Shown here: one piece after another, positions 9,483-19,785 of the stretch
Numbering within the stretch: position 1 is the first letter of the stretch
Layout: each line of letters starts with the position of its first letter
NCBI RefSeq assembly: GCF_014203595.1
Contig: NZ_JACHJK010000003.1
Coordinates: 372,001-436,000, forward strand
Reading direction: 5' to 3'
DNA: 64,000 bases
Source: Streptomyces echinatus
GTDB lineage: Bacteria > Actinomycetota > Actinomycetes > Streptomycetales > Streptomycetaceae
The notes under the pieces: generated by a model
The model's database searches: none
What the model was told of the DNA's origin: nothing
What the model saw: the letters and a program-made list of their open reading frames with translations, nothing else
Translations under genes and position numbers: made by a program

Positions 9483-9641
9483 TGGTTTCTTCCACACTGC
9501 GAGACGACTGGTCACCGCCGAGTCTACGTACACACCGTCAACTGCCAAAGGCAGCCAGGCACTGCGCGCGGCGCACCCGCAGGCCAGTGCAGGCCGACAC
9601 CCGTTGCTAGTTCACCGCCGACCAAGGCGCTGCCGAACTGC

Positions 9642-10046
9642 TCAAGGGGCGGTCGACCGTCGTCTTCTTCTGATCAGGAAGGCAGCGCCAAGCACGGCCA
9701 GGGCGCCGGCGAACGGGCCCCAGACCGCGAGTGAGAGGGGCGAGGCGGCCGCCGTACCCGCCGCGACGCAGGCAGCGGTGCCCGGTGCCGTACCCAGTGC
9801 CGTGGCCCAGGCGAAACCCGCGACGGGCAGGCGGTTGGAGCCTGCTGCCAGGCTCACGGCGGCGAACGGCATCCCAGGTGTGAGGCGCAGCCCGAGCATC
9901 GTGCTGAAGGGGCGGTGGACCAGGCGCGTGGTCAGTACCCTGACATGGCGGTTGCGGGCGCCGAGCAGGTCCAGGGCGTCGCTGCCCAGGAGGCGGCCGG
10001 CACCGTACCCGAGGAGGGCTCCGGTCGTGTTGCCGAGCAGCGCCAC
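9642..10046 (-). pseudogene. N-terminally truncated TVP38/TMEM64 (VTT) membrane protein
   Basis: The 134-residue frame matches the C-terminal two thirds of VTT/DedA-like TVP38 proteins. ALLGNTTGALLGYGAGRLLG leads into the conserved RLTPGMPFAAVSLAAGSNR re-entrant motif and then ATALGTAPGTAACVAAG. Normal family members are about 200-230 aa. The same frame is blocked upstream by the TGA that ends the SDR gene (10098-10100), so about 60-80 N-terminal residues are absent. Translation could start at the GTG 10046, but a first membrane helix pair would be missing, so I treat it as a remnant. Confidence 0.6.
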
Positions 10047-10097
10047 GAGCAGTCCGCAGCGGCAGCGGCTGGGGCTTCGGTGCCCAAGCGGCAGGCG

Positions 10098-10832
10098 TCA
10101 TTGGGCACTTGCGGCGGGGCGGACGACGATTTCGTTGACGTCGACCTGCGCAGGCTGCGAAACGGCGTACGCGATGGCGTCCGCGATGGCGGAGGCGGGC
10201 AGCGCCACGGCGCGGTACGTCTGCATGGCCTCCCTGGCAGCGGGGTCGGAGATGCTGTCGGCGAGTTCGGACTCGGTGACGCCCGGAGAGACGAGGGTGA
10301 CCCGGATGTTCCCGGTGGACTCCTGGCGCAGACCTTCGGAGATCGCGCGGACGGCGAACTTGGTGGCGCAGTAGACGGCGGCGGTGGGAGAGACCTCGTA
10401 CGCCCCGACGGAGGCCAGGTTCACGAAGTGCCCGCCGCCCTGAGCACGCATGACGGGCAGGGCGGCGGCGATCCCGTTCAGGACTCCCCGCACGTTCACG
10501 TCGATCATGCGGTCCCACTCGTCGACCCTCAGAGCCTCCAGCGGCGAGAGCGGCATCACACCGGCGTTGTTGACCACCACGTCCAGCCGGCCGTAACGCT
10601 CGCGGGCGGCGGAGACGAAGGCCCGGACGTCGGCGGCGTCCGTGACGTCCAGCCGCTGGAACGCCGCGCTGCCGCCCGCGGCCGCGATCTCTTCGGTCAG
10701 CGCTTCGAGACGATCGGTGCGCCGCGCTCCGAGGAAGAGGCGGTGGCCGTCGGCGGCCAGCCGGCGCGCGGTCGCCGCTCCGATCCCGCTGCTCGCCCCC
10801 GTGATCGCCACGACCTTGACTGCCTGTGCCAT
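10098..10832 (-). CDS. short-chain dehydrogenase/reductase (classical SDR)
   Basis: A 244-aa NAD(P)-dependent oxidoreductase. Motifs in order: cofactor loop TGASSGIG (11-18), NNAG (88-91), catalytic Ser141, and Y154-x3-K158 in YCATK. Arginines after the second strand (GARRTDR) suggest NADP preference. AGAAGGAA precedes the ATG at 10832. It is divergent from the XRE regulator at 11189, an arrangement very common for this pair in actinobacteria and consistent with the regulator controlling it. The substrate is unknown. Confidence 0.92.
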   Translation of the reverse strand: MAQAVKVVAITGASSGIGAATARRLAADGHRLFLGARRTDRLEALTEEIAAAGGSAAFQRLDVTDAADVRAFVSAARERYGRLDVVVNNAGVMPLSPLEALRVDEWDRMIDVNVRGVLNGIAAALPVMRAQGGGHFVNLASVGAYEVSPTAAVYCATKFAVRAISEGLRQESTGNIRVTLVSPGVTESELADSISDPAAREAMQTYRAVALPASAIADAIAYAVSQPAQVDVNEIVVRPAASAQ

Positions 10833-10890
10833 GTTCCTTCTTCCTCTCGACAGAGCACGAGGTGCTCGTGGTGAAGCACGCCATCGCGCA

Positions 10891-10946
10891 CGTCGCCCGT
10901 CGCCCGTCGCCCGTCGCCCGTCGCCCGTCGCCCGTCGCCCGTCGCG
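10891..10946. repeat. 7-bp tandem repeat, eight copies
   Basis: CGTCGCC is repeated head to tail seven times, followed by an eighth copy ending in G (CGTCGCG). The array lies in the 356-bp divergent intergenic region, 59 bp upstream of the SDR start and about 240 bp upstream of the XRE regulator start. Being 7 bp, each unit gained or lost changes promoter spacing rather than a reading frame. The remainder of the intergenic region (10833-11188) shows no other gene. Confidence 0.95.
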
Positions 10947-11188
10947 GTGAATCCGGTGTCGTCGACGTAGTCGATGTGGCTGCCGGTCACCGTGTCGCGG
11001 CCCGTGTGCGCGCGGCGCCGGTGGCCGCGGGCTTCCTCGTGACGGCCGTCCGCCCGCCCTCGTCCATGGGTGTGGATCTGTCCTGCCCGACCGAGTCTGG
11101 CCAGGGCGCGGACCACCGACCAGGACGTGTGCTGCCTGGGTGCGGTACACCCAGGCGGCGCACCGCCTCTGCGGCCTAGTCTGAGCGC

Positions 11189-12022
11189 ATGACCGACAAC
11201 CACCTGGGAGAGTTCCTGCGCGCACGCAGGGCGGGGCTGCGGCCCGAGGACGTCGGCGTGGCGAGCCACGGCGTGCGCAGGGTTCCGGGACTGCGCCGTG
11301 CGGAGATAGCCGTCCTGGCCGGGGTGAACGTGGACTACTACACCCGTCTGGAACAGGGGCGCGAACGCCACCCCTCACCCCAGCTACTTGACGCGCTCGG
11401 CCGCGCCCTGCGATTGGATCCCGACGCCCGCGCGCACCTGCACCAGTTGGCGGGGACAGTGCCGAGTGACCAGTTCACCGCCACCACGGACGGTGTCGGT
11501 CCCGCCCTTCGCCAGCTGATGGACGGCTTCCCCGGGGCCGCGGCCTTCGTCGTCAACCGGTCCCTGGACATCCTGGCGGGCAACGCCCTGGCCCAGGCCC
11601 TTCATTCGCCCTTCGAGCCGGCGGACAATCTGGCCCGCATGACCTTCCTCGACCCGGCGGGGCGACAGTTCTACACCCGATGGAGTCGCACGGCCCGGGC
11701 CACCGTGGGCCATCTGCGTCAGGCGGCCGGCCGCGACCCCGCCAACCCGCGGCTACGGGAACTCGTCCGCACCCTCACCGACCACAGCGCGGACTTCACC
11801 CGCCTCTGGAACGCCCACGCCGTACGTGGCAAGAGCCAGGACGCCAAGCACCTGCTCCACCCGGACGTCGGCCCCCTGACGCTCACCTATCAGGCGTTCG
11901 ACGTACGCGACGCGCCGGGCCAGCAACTTGTCATCTATCAGGCCGAGTCCGGCAGCAGTAGCGCTCAGGCCCTCGACCTGCTCGGCTCCCTCCACGCCAC
12001 TCCCGAGCGGGCGGCCCTGTAG
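11189..12022 (+). CDS. XRE-family regulator with MmyB-like ligand-binding domain
   Basis: A 277-aa transcription factor. Residues about 5-75 form an XRE helix-turn-helix (LRRAEIAVLAGVNVDYYTRLEQGR is the recognition part), followed by the MmyB-like PAS-type ligand-binding domain (about 105-270) with the family's FVVNRSLDILAGNALA and TRLWNAHAVRGKSQDAKHLLHPDVG signatures. Such regulators normally repress a divergent oxidoreductase and respond to a small hydrophobic ligand. The divergent SDR at 10098 is the likely target. Confidence 0.92.
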   Translation: MTDNHLGEFLRARRAGLRPEDVGVASHGVRRVPGLRRAEIAVLAGVNVDYYTRLEQGRERHPSPQLLDALGRALRLDPDARAHLHQLAGTVPSDQFTATTDGVGPALRQLMDGFPGAAAFVVNRSLDILAGNALAQALHSPFEPADNLARMTFLDPAGRQFYTRWSRTARATVGHLRQAAGRDPANPRLRELVRTLTDHSADFTRLWNAHAVRGKSQDAKHLLHPDVGPLTLTYQAFDVRDAPGQQLVIYQAESGSSSAQALDLLGSLHATPERAAL

Positions 12023-12049
12023 CCGAAGGCGACCCGGCCGCGTCACCGC

Positions 12050-12430
<381 letters not shown>

Positions 12431-12546
12431 TCACATTTACTTCTAGTAGTGAAGGCGCGCCGCGAATGGTCGCCTGGTAGGCGTAACGGGGAGGAGACCG
12501 GGCGCCTTTCGAGGACCAGGAGGCCGTGGCCCGGCAGACCCCTCGG

Positions 12547-14931
12547 TCAGCCGTCCCACGTCCAGTCGGCCACCTCGGGCAGGTCGATGCCGTGTTCCCT
12601 GATCCAGACGTGGTGGCGCTGCCGGGCGTCCTCCATCTGCTGACGCACCGTCGCCGCGCGGACGGCGAGGCCGGGGACGCGGTCGATGACGTCCATGACC
12701 AGGCGGTAGCGGTCGAGGTCGTTGCTGATCACCATGTCGAACGGCGTGGTCGTGGTGCCGATCTCCTTGTAGCCGCGCACATGCAGGTTGGGGTGGCCGG
12801 TGCGGCGGTAGGCGAGGCGGTGGATGAGCCACGGGTAGCCGTGATAGGCGAACAGTACCGGCTTGTCCACGGTGAACAGTCCGTCGTACTCGAAGTCACT
12901 CATGCCGTGCGGATGAGCCTCACTCGGAAGCAGCCGGGCGATGTCCACGACGTTCACGACCCGCACCGCCAGCTCCGGCAGCTGCCGGCGGAGCAACTGG
13001 GCCGCGGCCAGAACCTCTTGGGTCGGGACGTCACCGGCACAGGCCAGCACCACATCCGGCTCGCGTGTGCCGTCCTCCGTGCCGGCCCACTCCCAGATAC
13101 CGGCACCGCGGGCGCAGTGCACCTTCGCCTCCTCCATCGTCAGCCAGTCGAAGCAGGGCTGTTTGCCGGCTACGACGACGTTGACGTAGTCGCGGCTGCG
13201 CAGGACGTGATCGGCGACCGACAGCAGGGTGTTGGCGTCCGGCGGGAAGTACACGCGCACTGCTTCCGGGCTCTTGTTCAGCACATGATCGACGAAGCCT
13301 GGGTCCTGGTGGGAGAAACCGTTGTGGTCCTGGCGCCATACATGCGAGGTCAGCAGGTAGTTGAGGGAGGCGATGGGGGCGCGCCAGGGCAGTCGGCGGG
13401 TGGTGCGCAGCCACTTGATGTGCTGGTTCACCATCGAGTCGACGATGTGAACGAACGCCTCGTAGCAGGAGAACAGCCCGTGCCGGCCGGTGAGGAGGTA
13501 GCCCTCCAGCCAGCCCTGGCAGGTGTGTTCGGAGAGGATCTCCATCACCCGGCCATGCCGGTCGAGGTGCTCGTCGACCGGGAGGACGGCTGCCTGCCAG
13601 GCCTTCCCGCTTGCCGCGTAGACCGCCTGGAGCCGGTTGGAGGCGGTCTCGTCGGGCCCCACGAGCCGGAAGTCGCGCCGGTCGGCGGTGGCGGCCATGA
13701 CGCCCTGGAGCATGTCGCCGAGCACGCGGGTCGGCTCGTGCAGGGTCGCGCCGGGCTTGTCGACCTCCACGGCGTAGCGTTCCAACGGCGGCAGCGGGAG
13801 CTCGCGCAGCAGGAGTCCGCCGTTGGCGTGCGGGGTGGCGCCGAGCCGACGCCTTCCTCGCGGGATGCACGCCAGCACGGTCGCGCGCGGGGCGCCGTTC
13901 TCGTCGAAGAGTTCCTCGGGCCGGTAGGAGCGCATCCACTCCTCCAGCCGGCGCAGATGCTCGGGATTGTCCCGGACGGCGGTCAACGGCACCTGGTGCG
14001 CCCGCCAGGTGCCCTCCACCGGCAGCCCGTCGACCTCGGCCGGGCCGGTCCAGCCCTTCGGAGTGCGCAGCACGATCACCGGCCAGCGGGGCCGGTCGGT
14101 GGACGACTCTTCGCGGGCGGCGCGCTGGAGGGCGGCGATGCGGTCGAGGGCGTTGTCCATCGCTTCGGCCATCCGGCGATGGACGGCGGCCGGGTCGTCG
14201 CCGGTGACATGGATCGGCTGGTGGCCGTACCCCCTCAGCAGGTCGTCCAGTTCGGTCTCGGGAAGGCGGGACAGCACCGTCGGATTGGCGATCTTGTAGC
14301 CGTTCAGGTGCAGGATCGGCAGCACGGCGCCGTCGCGGACCGGGTCGAGGAACTTGTTCGAGTGCCAGGAGGCGGCCAGCGGCCCGGTCTCCGCCTCCCC
14401 GTCGCCGATCACACAGGCGACCAACAGGTCCGGGTTGTCCAGTGCGGCGCCGTAGGCGTGGGACAGGGAGTAGCCCAGTTCGCCGCCCTCATGGATCGAG
14501 CCCGGCGTCTCGGGGGCGACGTGGCTGGGCACTCCGCCGGGGAAGGAGAACTGTTTGAAGAGCCGCGCCATGCCCGCCATGTCCCGGGTGACGTCCGGAT
14601 ACGTCTCGCTGTACGAGCCTTCCAGCCAGGAATTCGCCAGGACGGCCGGTCCGCCGTGGCCCGGTCCCCAGATGCAGAGGGCGTCCACGTCACGCGCCTT
14701 GACGACGCGGTTGAGGTGGGTGTGGACCAGGTTGAGGCCGGGAGAGGTACCCCAGTGACCGAGCAGGCGCGGCTTGACGTGCTCGGGCCGCAGCGGCTCG
14801 GTCAGCAGGGGGTTGGCCATGAGGTAGATCTGCCCCACGGAGAGGTAGTTCGCGGCGCGCCAGTGGGCGTCCAGGGTGGCGAGCTCCTCTTCCGTGAGCT
14901 CGGCGGACGCCTGGTGCGTGTCGAGGGACAT
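12547..14931 (-). CDS. xfp: phosphoketolase (xylulose-5-P / fructose-6-P)
   Basis: A 794-aa thiamine-diphosphate enzyme, the normal family size, that splits xylulose-5-phosphate (and often fructose-6-phosphate) with phosphate to acetyl phosphate. Visible family segments are [17 protein letters not shown] near the N-terminus, WGPGHGGPA, the ThDP/Mg motif GDGEAETGP, and the C-terminal XFP domain ending in ADWTWDG. The ATG at 14931 has GGAAGGA upstream. The neighbouring universal stress protein and the alcohol dehydrogenase remnant match the stress/hypoxia gene groups seen in streptomycetes. Acetate kinase and phosphotransacetylase are not in the window. Confidence 0.95.
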   Translation of the reverse strand: MSLDTHQASAELTEEELATLDAHWRAANYLSVGQIYLMANPLLTEPLRPEHVKPRLLGHWGTSPGLNLVHTHLNRVVKARDVDALCIWGPGHGGPAVLANSWLEGSYSETYPDVTRDMAGMARLFKQFSFPGGVPSHVAPETPGSIHEGGELGYSLSHAYGAALDNPDLLVACVIGDGEAETGPLAASWHSNKFLDPVRDGAVLPILHLNGYKIANPTVLSRLPETELDDLLRGYGHQPIHVTGDDPAAVHRRMAEAMDNALDRIAALQRAAREESSTDRPRWPVIVLRTPKGWTGPAEVDGLPVEGTWRAHQVPLTAVRDNPEHLRRLEEWMRSYRPEELFDENGAPRATVLACIPRGRRRLGATPHANGGLLLRELPLPPLERYAVEVDKPGATLHEPTRVLGDMLQGVMAATADRRDFRLVGPDETASNRLQAVYAASGKAWQAAVLPVDEHLDRHGRVMEILSEHTCQGWLEGYLLTGRHGLFSCYEAFVHIVDSMVNQHIKWLRTTRRLPWRAPIASLNYLLTSHVWRQDHNGFSHQDPGFVDHVLNKSPEAVRVYFPPDANTLLSVADHVLRSRDYVNVVVAGKQPCFDWLTMEEAKVHCARGAGIWEWAGTEDGTREPDVVLACAGDVPTQEVLAAAQLLRRQLPELAVRVVNVVDIARLLPSEAHPHGMSDFEYDGLFTVDKPVLFAYHGYPWLIHRLAYRRTGHPNLHVRGYKEIGTTTTPFDMVISNDLDRYRLVMDVIDRVPGLAVRAATVRQQMEDARQRHHVWIREHGIDLPEVADWTWDG

Positions 14932-15423
14932 CTGCGGTCCTTCCCGGTTCGGGCGGCGGGCGGGGCGGGACGCGTGCCGGGGCACAGCACCCCACCTTGC
15001 GGTGAGCCGACGGCTTCCGACAGGGCCCATTCGGCCCCATGGCGAGCCGAACCGTCCTCGGCCCGGCCGCGCTCACCGTGCGAGGGCCACCCCGTACAGC
15101 ATCCGTCCTCCCACCGGCTCGGACGCGGCGACCAGGTCCGGATGGATGCGCACGAACACCCGGGCGGTGGGCCGGGTCGACCGCGCCGGCCGGACCACGA
15201 CCGTCGGGTACCGGCCGGGCGATGCGGGGCGCGGTATGTACCGAAGGGCCCACGGCCCGGACCGAGCGGCCTGTGGCGAGGGCCGCCGTTGGCGCACACG
15301 CTGGGATCGACGGCCGCGGCTGCTTCCCGGCGTCGGACTCCCGCTCCTCTCGCACGAGGCGACCGAGCAGGGGATCCGCGCGGTGTTCCAGTGAGCCGGG
15401 TCCGGCCCGTCACAGGCGTCGGA
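14932..15423. other. gene-free stretch between xfp and the USP gene
   Basis: About 490 bases with no convincing complete gene. A minus-strand frame ending at 15073 contains RVFVRIHPDLVAASEPVGG, which reads like a C-terminal protein fragment, but I recognise no family. The xfp promoter should lie in the right-hand two thirds, since the ribosome-binding site is at about 14941. Confidence 0.35.
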
Positions 15424-15867
15424 TCACTGCTGCCCGGGCCGCACAATCACGACCGGGCAGCTCGCGTGCTGAGACACGTGCTGGCTGACGGAGCCGAGCA
15501 GGGCACGCGCGAACCCGCCCCTGCCCCGGCTGCCGACGACCAGGACCTCCGCTCCTTCGGCCGCCCGCAGCAGGACATCGGCGGCGTTGCCGTGCACCAC
15601 ATGGGTCCGCACCGAACCCGCAGCGTCCGAACCGAGCACGTCGGTCAGCTCCTGGCTCACCTTCTGCCGGGTCTCGTCCTCGTCGACGTCCATGTCCACG
15701 GCGGGCCCCGACCAGCCGTACAGGCCCGGCAGCTCCCACACGGCGACCGCGTCCACGGTGCCGTTGACGAGGCCTGCGTACCGCACGGCCCAGCGCAACG
15801 CCTCCTTCGAGGAATGCGAGCCGTCGACACCGACCACCACCTTTGGCCGGGAGACATCGCTCTCCAT
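15424..15867 (-). CDS. universal stress protein (UspA family)
   Basis: A 147-aa single-domain USP. The N-terminal strand is KVVVGVDGSHSSKEALRWA, and the ATP-binding motif G-x2-G-x9-G-S is present in VVGSRGRGGFARALLGSVSQHV (about 108-130), so this is an ATP-binding type member. GAAGGAGAGGG precedes the ATG at 15867. Its position between phosphoketolase and a decayed alcohol dehydrogenase is typical of oxygen-limitation stress clusters in actinobacteria. Confidence 0.93.
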   Translation of the reverse strand: MESDVSRPKVVVGVDGSHSSKEALRWAVRYAGLVNGTVDAVAVWELPGLYGWSGPAVDMDVDEDETRQKVSQELTDVLGSDAAGSVRTHVVHGNAADVLLRAAEGAEVLVVGSRGRGGFARALLGSVSQHVSQHASCPVVIVRPGQQ

Positions 15868-16024
15868 GCGTCCCTCTCCTTCGACGTGCGCGGACCTGGT
15901 CGCCGGGCCCCCTCCGTTCTCTACGCTGAGGGACACATCGCCACACCGCCAGAGAAGGACCTCCGGGGGCGTGACGGACAATGCGGCCGGCAGCGGCCGT
16001 AGCGACACCGTCTCGCCTTCCAAC

Positions 16025-16693
16025 CTTCCGCTCGCCGCCCCACCGGAGGGCGCCTGTGCCGGTACCGCGGGCGAACACCTCGTAGGCGTCCTCCATCCGG
16101 TCGAGGCCGAAGGTGTGGGTGACCAGAGGGGAGACGGGCAGATGGCCGCACCTCGGGAGCTCCAGCAGCCACGGTGTGGAGAGCGTGTCGACCTGGCCCG
16201 TGCTGATGGCACGCGTGCCGTTCGCTCGGGCGGGCACATCGCCAACATGGCACGCACCGGACACCGGTGTCGGAGTTCGGGGGGGCCGTCGGGTGGTGGA
16301 GTGATCGGCGACCGGCACGCGCACCAGTTCGGCCTGGGTTCCATTGATCAGACCGCCCAGGATCCATCCGCCTCCCCCACGGCACTGCCCGTACCTGCCG
16401 TCGCGGCACTCCTCGCAATCGCCGCAGGCCGAGACGGACGACACGATCACCTGGTCACCGGGGCGCAGGTGGTGGACCTGCTGACCGATGCCGACGACCT
16501 CGCCGACGGCCTCATGGCCCAGGACCGTCCCCGGCTTCACCTCGGGGAAGTCGCCCCGCCTGATGTGGAGATCAGTGCCGCAGACGGTGGTGGCGTCGAT
16601 CTGTACGATCGCGTCGGTCGCCTCCTCGATCACCGGATCGGGGACGGTGTCCCAGGAGGTGTGTACCGGGCCGTGGTAGACGAGCGCTCGCAC
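16025..16693 (-). pseudogene. zinc alcohol dehydrogenase with Rossmann domain deleted
   Basis: The N-terminal catalytic domain of a medium-chain Zn alcohol dehydrogenase is clear: VRALVYHGP start (GTG 16693), catalytic-zinc GHEAVGEVVG, and the structural-zinc cysteines CGDCEEC...QC. After AELVRVPVADHS the frame jumps to the C-terminal segment (ISTGQVDTLSTPWLLEL... FGLDRMEDAYEVFA). About 120-150 residues including the NAD-binding GxGxxG fold are missing. The frame then reads on past the expected stop into sequence overlapping the USP gene. This is an internal deletion and the product cannot bind NAD. Confidence 0.8.
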
Positions 16694-16859
16694 CGCATTC
16701 GCTCCCTGGCTCCCCCAGTTCCACGGTCGCCCCCGCACCGCACCCGGGCAACACGGCCACGCGCAACGCCTCGGTCCGGCTGCAGATGGCCGCGCGTGAC
16801 GTTGGCTCCACTCATCAGACCCCCTTGGAATCGATCACTCCAGGGACGCGGGAGGCGCT

Positions 16860-17711
16860 CTACCGGCGGACCGCCGAGATGAGTCCGCCGGGCCCCTCCT
16901 CGCGCTGCGGCGGGGTGCTGATCGGGCGGCCGTAGGCGGCAGCGCGCTCGCGCAGGGTGTGGCTGTCGGCATCCCAGCCGTGCCCGGCCAGCCAGCCAAC
17001 CGGGTCGTCGGGCATCTCCGAGACCCACATGGACGCCGCCGACCCGGGCACGGCGTCCGCGCCGAAACGCTCGATCACCCCGCGCGAGCCCAGCGTCAGC
17101 CCCATCCGACTGCCCGCCGCCGACAGCGTGCCGATCCGGGTCAGCAGTCGCTCCACCGCATCCTCGGGCAGGTAGATCAGCAGACCTTCGGCGATCCACG
17201 CGGTCGGCACGGCCGGGTCGTGCCCCGCGGCGGCCAGCGCGCTCGGCCAGTCCTCACGCAGGTCCACCGCGACGGTGATCCGCTCGCAGCGCGCGACGGC
17301 CCGCTCCTGGCGCAGCACCGAAGCCTTGAAATCCAGCGGCGCGGCGGTGTCGATCTCGAACAGCCGGGTGCCCTCGGGCCAGTCCATCCGGAAGGCCCGG
17401 CTGTCCATGCCCGCGCCGAGCAGCACGACCTGTCGGACCCCGGACGCGGAGGCTCCCCGCAGCAGGTCGTCGAGGAATTTCGTCCTGATGACGATGGAGA
17501 ACGACACGGCCTGCCGGCGGCGTCGCGCGGCCTCGTCGTCGGGCAGCGGCGGCGAGGAGGGCCACAGGCCGCCGGCGGCGGCGAAGGCCTGCGCCAGTGG
17601 GTCGCGGAACAGCGCGTTCTCCCGCTCGGTCTCCAGCGCCCGCACCCGGGCCACCCCCACCGCCGTGGCCCACACTCCCGACGGCCGCACCCGCTCCCGC
17701 TCATCAGTCAC
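16860..17711 (-). CDS. class I SAM-dependent methyltransferase (TIGR00027 type)
   Basis: A 283-aa protein of the leucine-carboxyl-methyltransferase-like family common in mycobacteria and streptomycetes. Landmarks: the N-terminal SGVWATAVGVARVRALETER, R-T-x-F-L-D-D, the SAM-binding motif I VVLLGAGMDSRAFRM (about 95-110), FEIDTAAPLDFK, and the post-I/II segment TAWIAEGLLIYLP. Real substrates are mostly unknown; some relatives O-methylate small molecules or polyketide intermediates. No biosynthetic genes adjoin it. Confidence 0.9.
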   Translation of the reverse strand: MTDERERVRPSGVWATAVGVARVRALETERENALFRDPLAQAFAAAGGLWPSSPPLPDDEAARRRRQAVSFSIVIRTKFLDDLLRGASASGVRQVVLLGAGMDSRAFRMDWPEGTRLFEIDTAAPLDFKASVLRQERAVARCERITVAVDLREDWPSALAAAGHDPAVPTAWIAEGLLIYLPEDAVERLLTRIGTLSAAGSRMGLTLGSRGVIERFGADAVPGSAASMWVSEMPDDPVGWLAGHGWDADSHTLRERAAAYGRPISTPPQREEGPGGLISAVRR

Positions 17712-17964
17712 CGTGCCAGCCTAGATGATCGGTTCCAGAGGGCCCGATGAATGGCGCCGACTCCAGGTGCGGCCGCAAGGCCGCCCGCCGGCGCCAGGCC
17801 GTGCACCCAACGCAGGGGCGTTGAGGGCGCGTTCACGCACACCCGCACGGGTGCCGCCGCCTGCGGATCCGCCGGCTGACCGCGACGACGCCAACGAAGC
17901 CTTCCTCGCCAGCGGGTGCGCGCTCATCCGCTGGAGACGTCTGAACTCATCTCGGGAGCGGTTC

Positions 17965-18876
17965 TTACTCCGTCACGATCGGGGGCAGCGGTTCGCAGGC
18001 CGCGTGCCAGGCGGGGGGAAGGGCAGCGACGCCCGTGCGGGCGGCGATCACCCCACCCGCGATAGCGCAGGTGGTGTCGATGTCGCCGCGCCCGGCGACC
18101 GTCAACCACAGCCCTTCGTGCAGGTCGTCGAGATGCCCCGCCGCGCACCACAGGGCGTACGGGACGGTGTCGGGCCCTGACATCCGGTAGCCGGAGCCCA
18201 GAACCTCCGCGGCATGCCGAACCGAGGTGTGCTCCGGCATCCGGGCCGCGACCCGCACTCCCGACCGGACGTCACTGTCGGGGAGTCGTTCGGCGACCGC
18301 CTGAAGGAAGTCCGGCCTCGCCGGGGCGTGCCCGCCCCGGCTGCGGGTCGCCAGCGCCGCGGCGAGCGCGACCGCCACCGCTCCAGTGACCGCCTCCGGG
18401 TGGTGGTGCGAGACCGCGCCCTGGCGGGCTGCCTGCTCGGCGACCGCATCGAGGTCGGCGGAGTGCCAGGCGCCGAGCGGGGCGGCGCGCATGGCCGCTC
18501 CGTTGCCCCAGGAGCCCTGGCCGCCGAACTGTCCGGCGACCACCTCCTGCCAGGGCTCGCCCGCGCCGATCCGGCGGAGCACATCATGCATCGAGGCTCC
18601 GTAGCCGCGGTGCGTGTCGTCGGCGTAGGCCGCCGCGAAGCGCTGGGCCAGGCGGTCCTGGTCGACGACGCCGCCGCCCTCGGCGAGTTCCCGGACGAGA
18701 ACGAGCGCTTGAGCGGTGTCGTCACTCCACCGCCACAGGGGTTCCGGAGGCAGCGTCCGCGCCTCCAGGCCTGCCGGACCGTCCCGGCGCAGGATGCCGA
18801 ACCAACGATCACCGAAGGCGTCGCCGAACGCGAGCCCGTACAACGAATCCAGCACAGCAGTAGGCACGTTGATCAC
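17965..18876 (-). CDS. ADP-ribosylglycohydrolase (DraG-like)
   Basis: A 303-aa macrodomain-independent ADP-ribosyl hydrolase that removes ADP-ribose from modified proteins or small molecules using two magnesium ions. Metal-binding motifs are WSDDTAQAL near the N-terminus and [16 protein letters not shown] near the C-terminus, with [12 protein letters not shown] and [16 protein letters not shown] between. The GTG at 18876 is taken as start; a GTG nine bases inside is equally possible and no strong ribosome-binding site is visible. It is divergent from the arginase-like gene with only 48 bases between. Confidence 0.9.
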   Translation of the reverse strand: MINVPTAVLDSLYGLAFGDAFGDRWFGILRRDGPAGLEARTLPPEPLWRWSDDTAQALVLVRELAEGGGVVDQDRLAQRFAAAYADDTHRGYGASMHDVLRRIGAGEPWQEVVAGQFGGQGSWGNGAAMRAAPLGAWHSADLDAVAEQAARQGAVSHHHPEAVTGAVAVALAAALATRSRGGHAPARPDFLQAVAERLPDSDVRSGVRVAARMPEHTSVRHAAEVLGSGYRMSGPDTVPYALWCAAGHLDDLHEGLWLTVAGRGDIDTTCAIAGGVIAARTGVAALPPAWHAACEPLPPIVTE

Positions 18877-18924
18877 CGGAGGCAGTATCGCAGCGCGACG
18901 GCGCTCCCGCACTCCGATATCGGT

Positions 18925-19706
18925 GTGGACAGGCTTCTGCTGGCCGAGGGTGCGCACCGGCTGAGCGCGCTGCTCCCCGCGACGCGACGCACCGTCGTGG
19001 AGACCGACTCCCGTCCCGGACAGCACCAGGACGGCGTACGCCACCTCGATGTGCTGATCCGCTCGCTGGATGCAACCAGGGCCGCGCTGGGCCGAAGCGA
19101 CCACGACCCGCTGCTCGTTCTGGGTGGCGACTGCGGTGTCGAGCCGGCGCCGGTCGCTCGCGCCGTCGCTCGCCATGGCGACAGCCTGGCAGTCGTCTGG
19201 TTCGACGCGCACGCGGACCTCAACACCCCCGGGACATCTCCCTCCGGGGGCTTCCACGGCATGGTGCTACGCACCCTGCTCGGCCAGGGGCCGTCACAAC
19301 TGTCGCCCCAGCCGGAGGAGCGTCTTTCCCCCGGCAGGTCGTCCTCGCGGGTGCTCGTGCCCTCGATCCCGCTGAACTGGCCTTCGTCGAGTCCGAAGGA
19401 ATCCGAACCCTGTCCGTTCAGGCTCTTCGGGAACCGGACCGACTCATCTCTGCGGTGGCGGGTACCGGGGCCACGCACGTCTACATCCACTTGGATCTCG
19501 ACGTGCTGGACCCCGAGCACTTCCCCAGCCTGTCCTGCCCGGAACCCGGGGGTCTGCATCCCGAGCAACTGCGCGCCGCCCTACGAGCGTTGGCGGAACG
19601 CTTCCACCTGGCCGGCTTGGGGGTCACCGAACATGCCCCGGCCGCCGACTCAGCCGGTAGTGACCAGGTCCTCCAAGGGATCCTCGACCGCTTGGCTATC
19701 CCGTAG
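18925..19706 (+). pseudogene. arginase/ureohydrolase-family gene, frameshifted
   Basis: All binuclear-manganese motifs of the arginase superfamily are present but in two frames: [12 protein letters not shown] and [11 protein letters not shown] in the first, then [12 protein letters not shown] and the C-terminal half in the second. The shift lies in the C-rich stretch around 19323-19338 (reading LSPG then [15 protein letters not shown]), consistent with loss of one base. The family resembles actinobacterial arginase-like proteins of about 250-300 aa rather than a proven arginase. A sequencing error in the homopolymer would restore a normal gene. The start at GTG 18925 is a guess. Confidence 0.75.
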
Positions 19707-19785
19707 CGACAGCCGGTGCCGGTTCCGTCACCGTCTTCCTTCCGCCGGCGATCCATTGTCAGTGGTGGACGGCAAGATGCAGGGC

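Noticed and set aside
10891-10946. CRISPR-like repeat array
   Set aside because: Units are 7 bp with no spacers, so this is a simple tandem repeat. No cas genes are in the window.
12526-16002. A 1158-codon plus-strand open frame over the phosphoketolase and USP genes
   Set aside because: It is antisense to well-supported genes with full domain motifs. High GC leaves long stop-free antisense frames, and the composition (His/Gly/Val-rich, no domain) is typical of a shadow.
18214-19776. Upstream extension of the ligase frame to 1220 codons
   Set aside because: The frame passes through the antisense of the ADP-ribosylglycohydrolase gene and part of the arginase gene. The ligase domain begins at 19777-19786 and nothing earlier is conserved.
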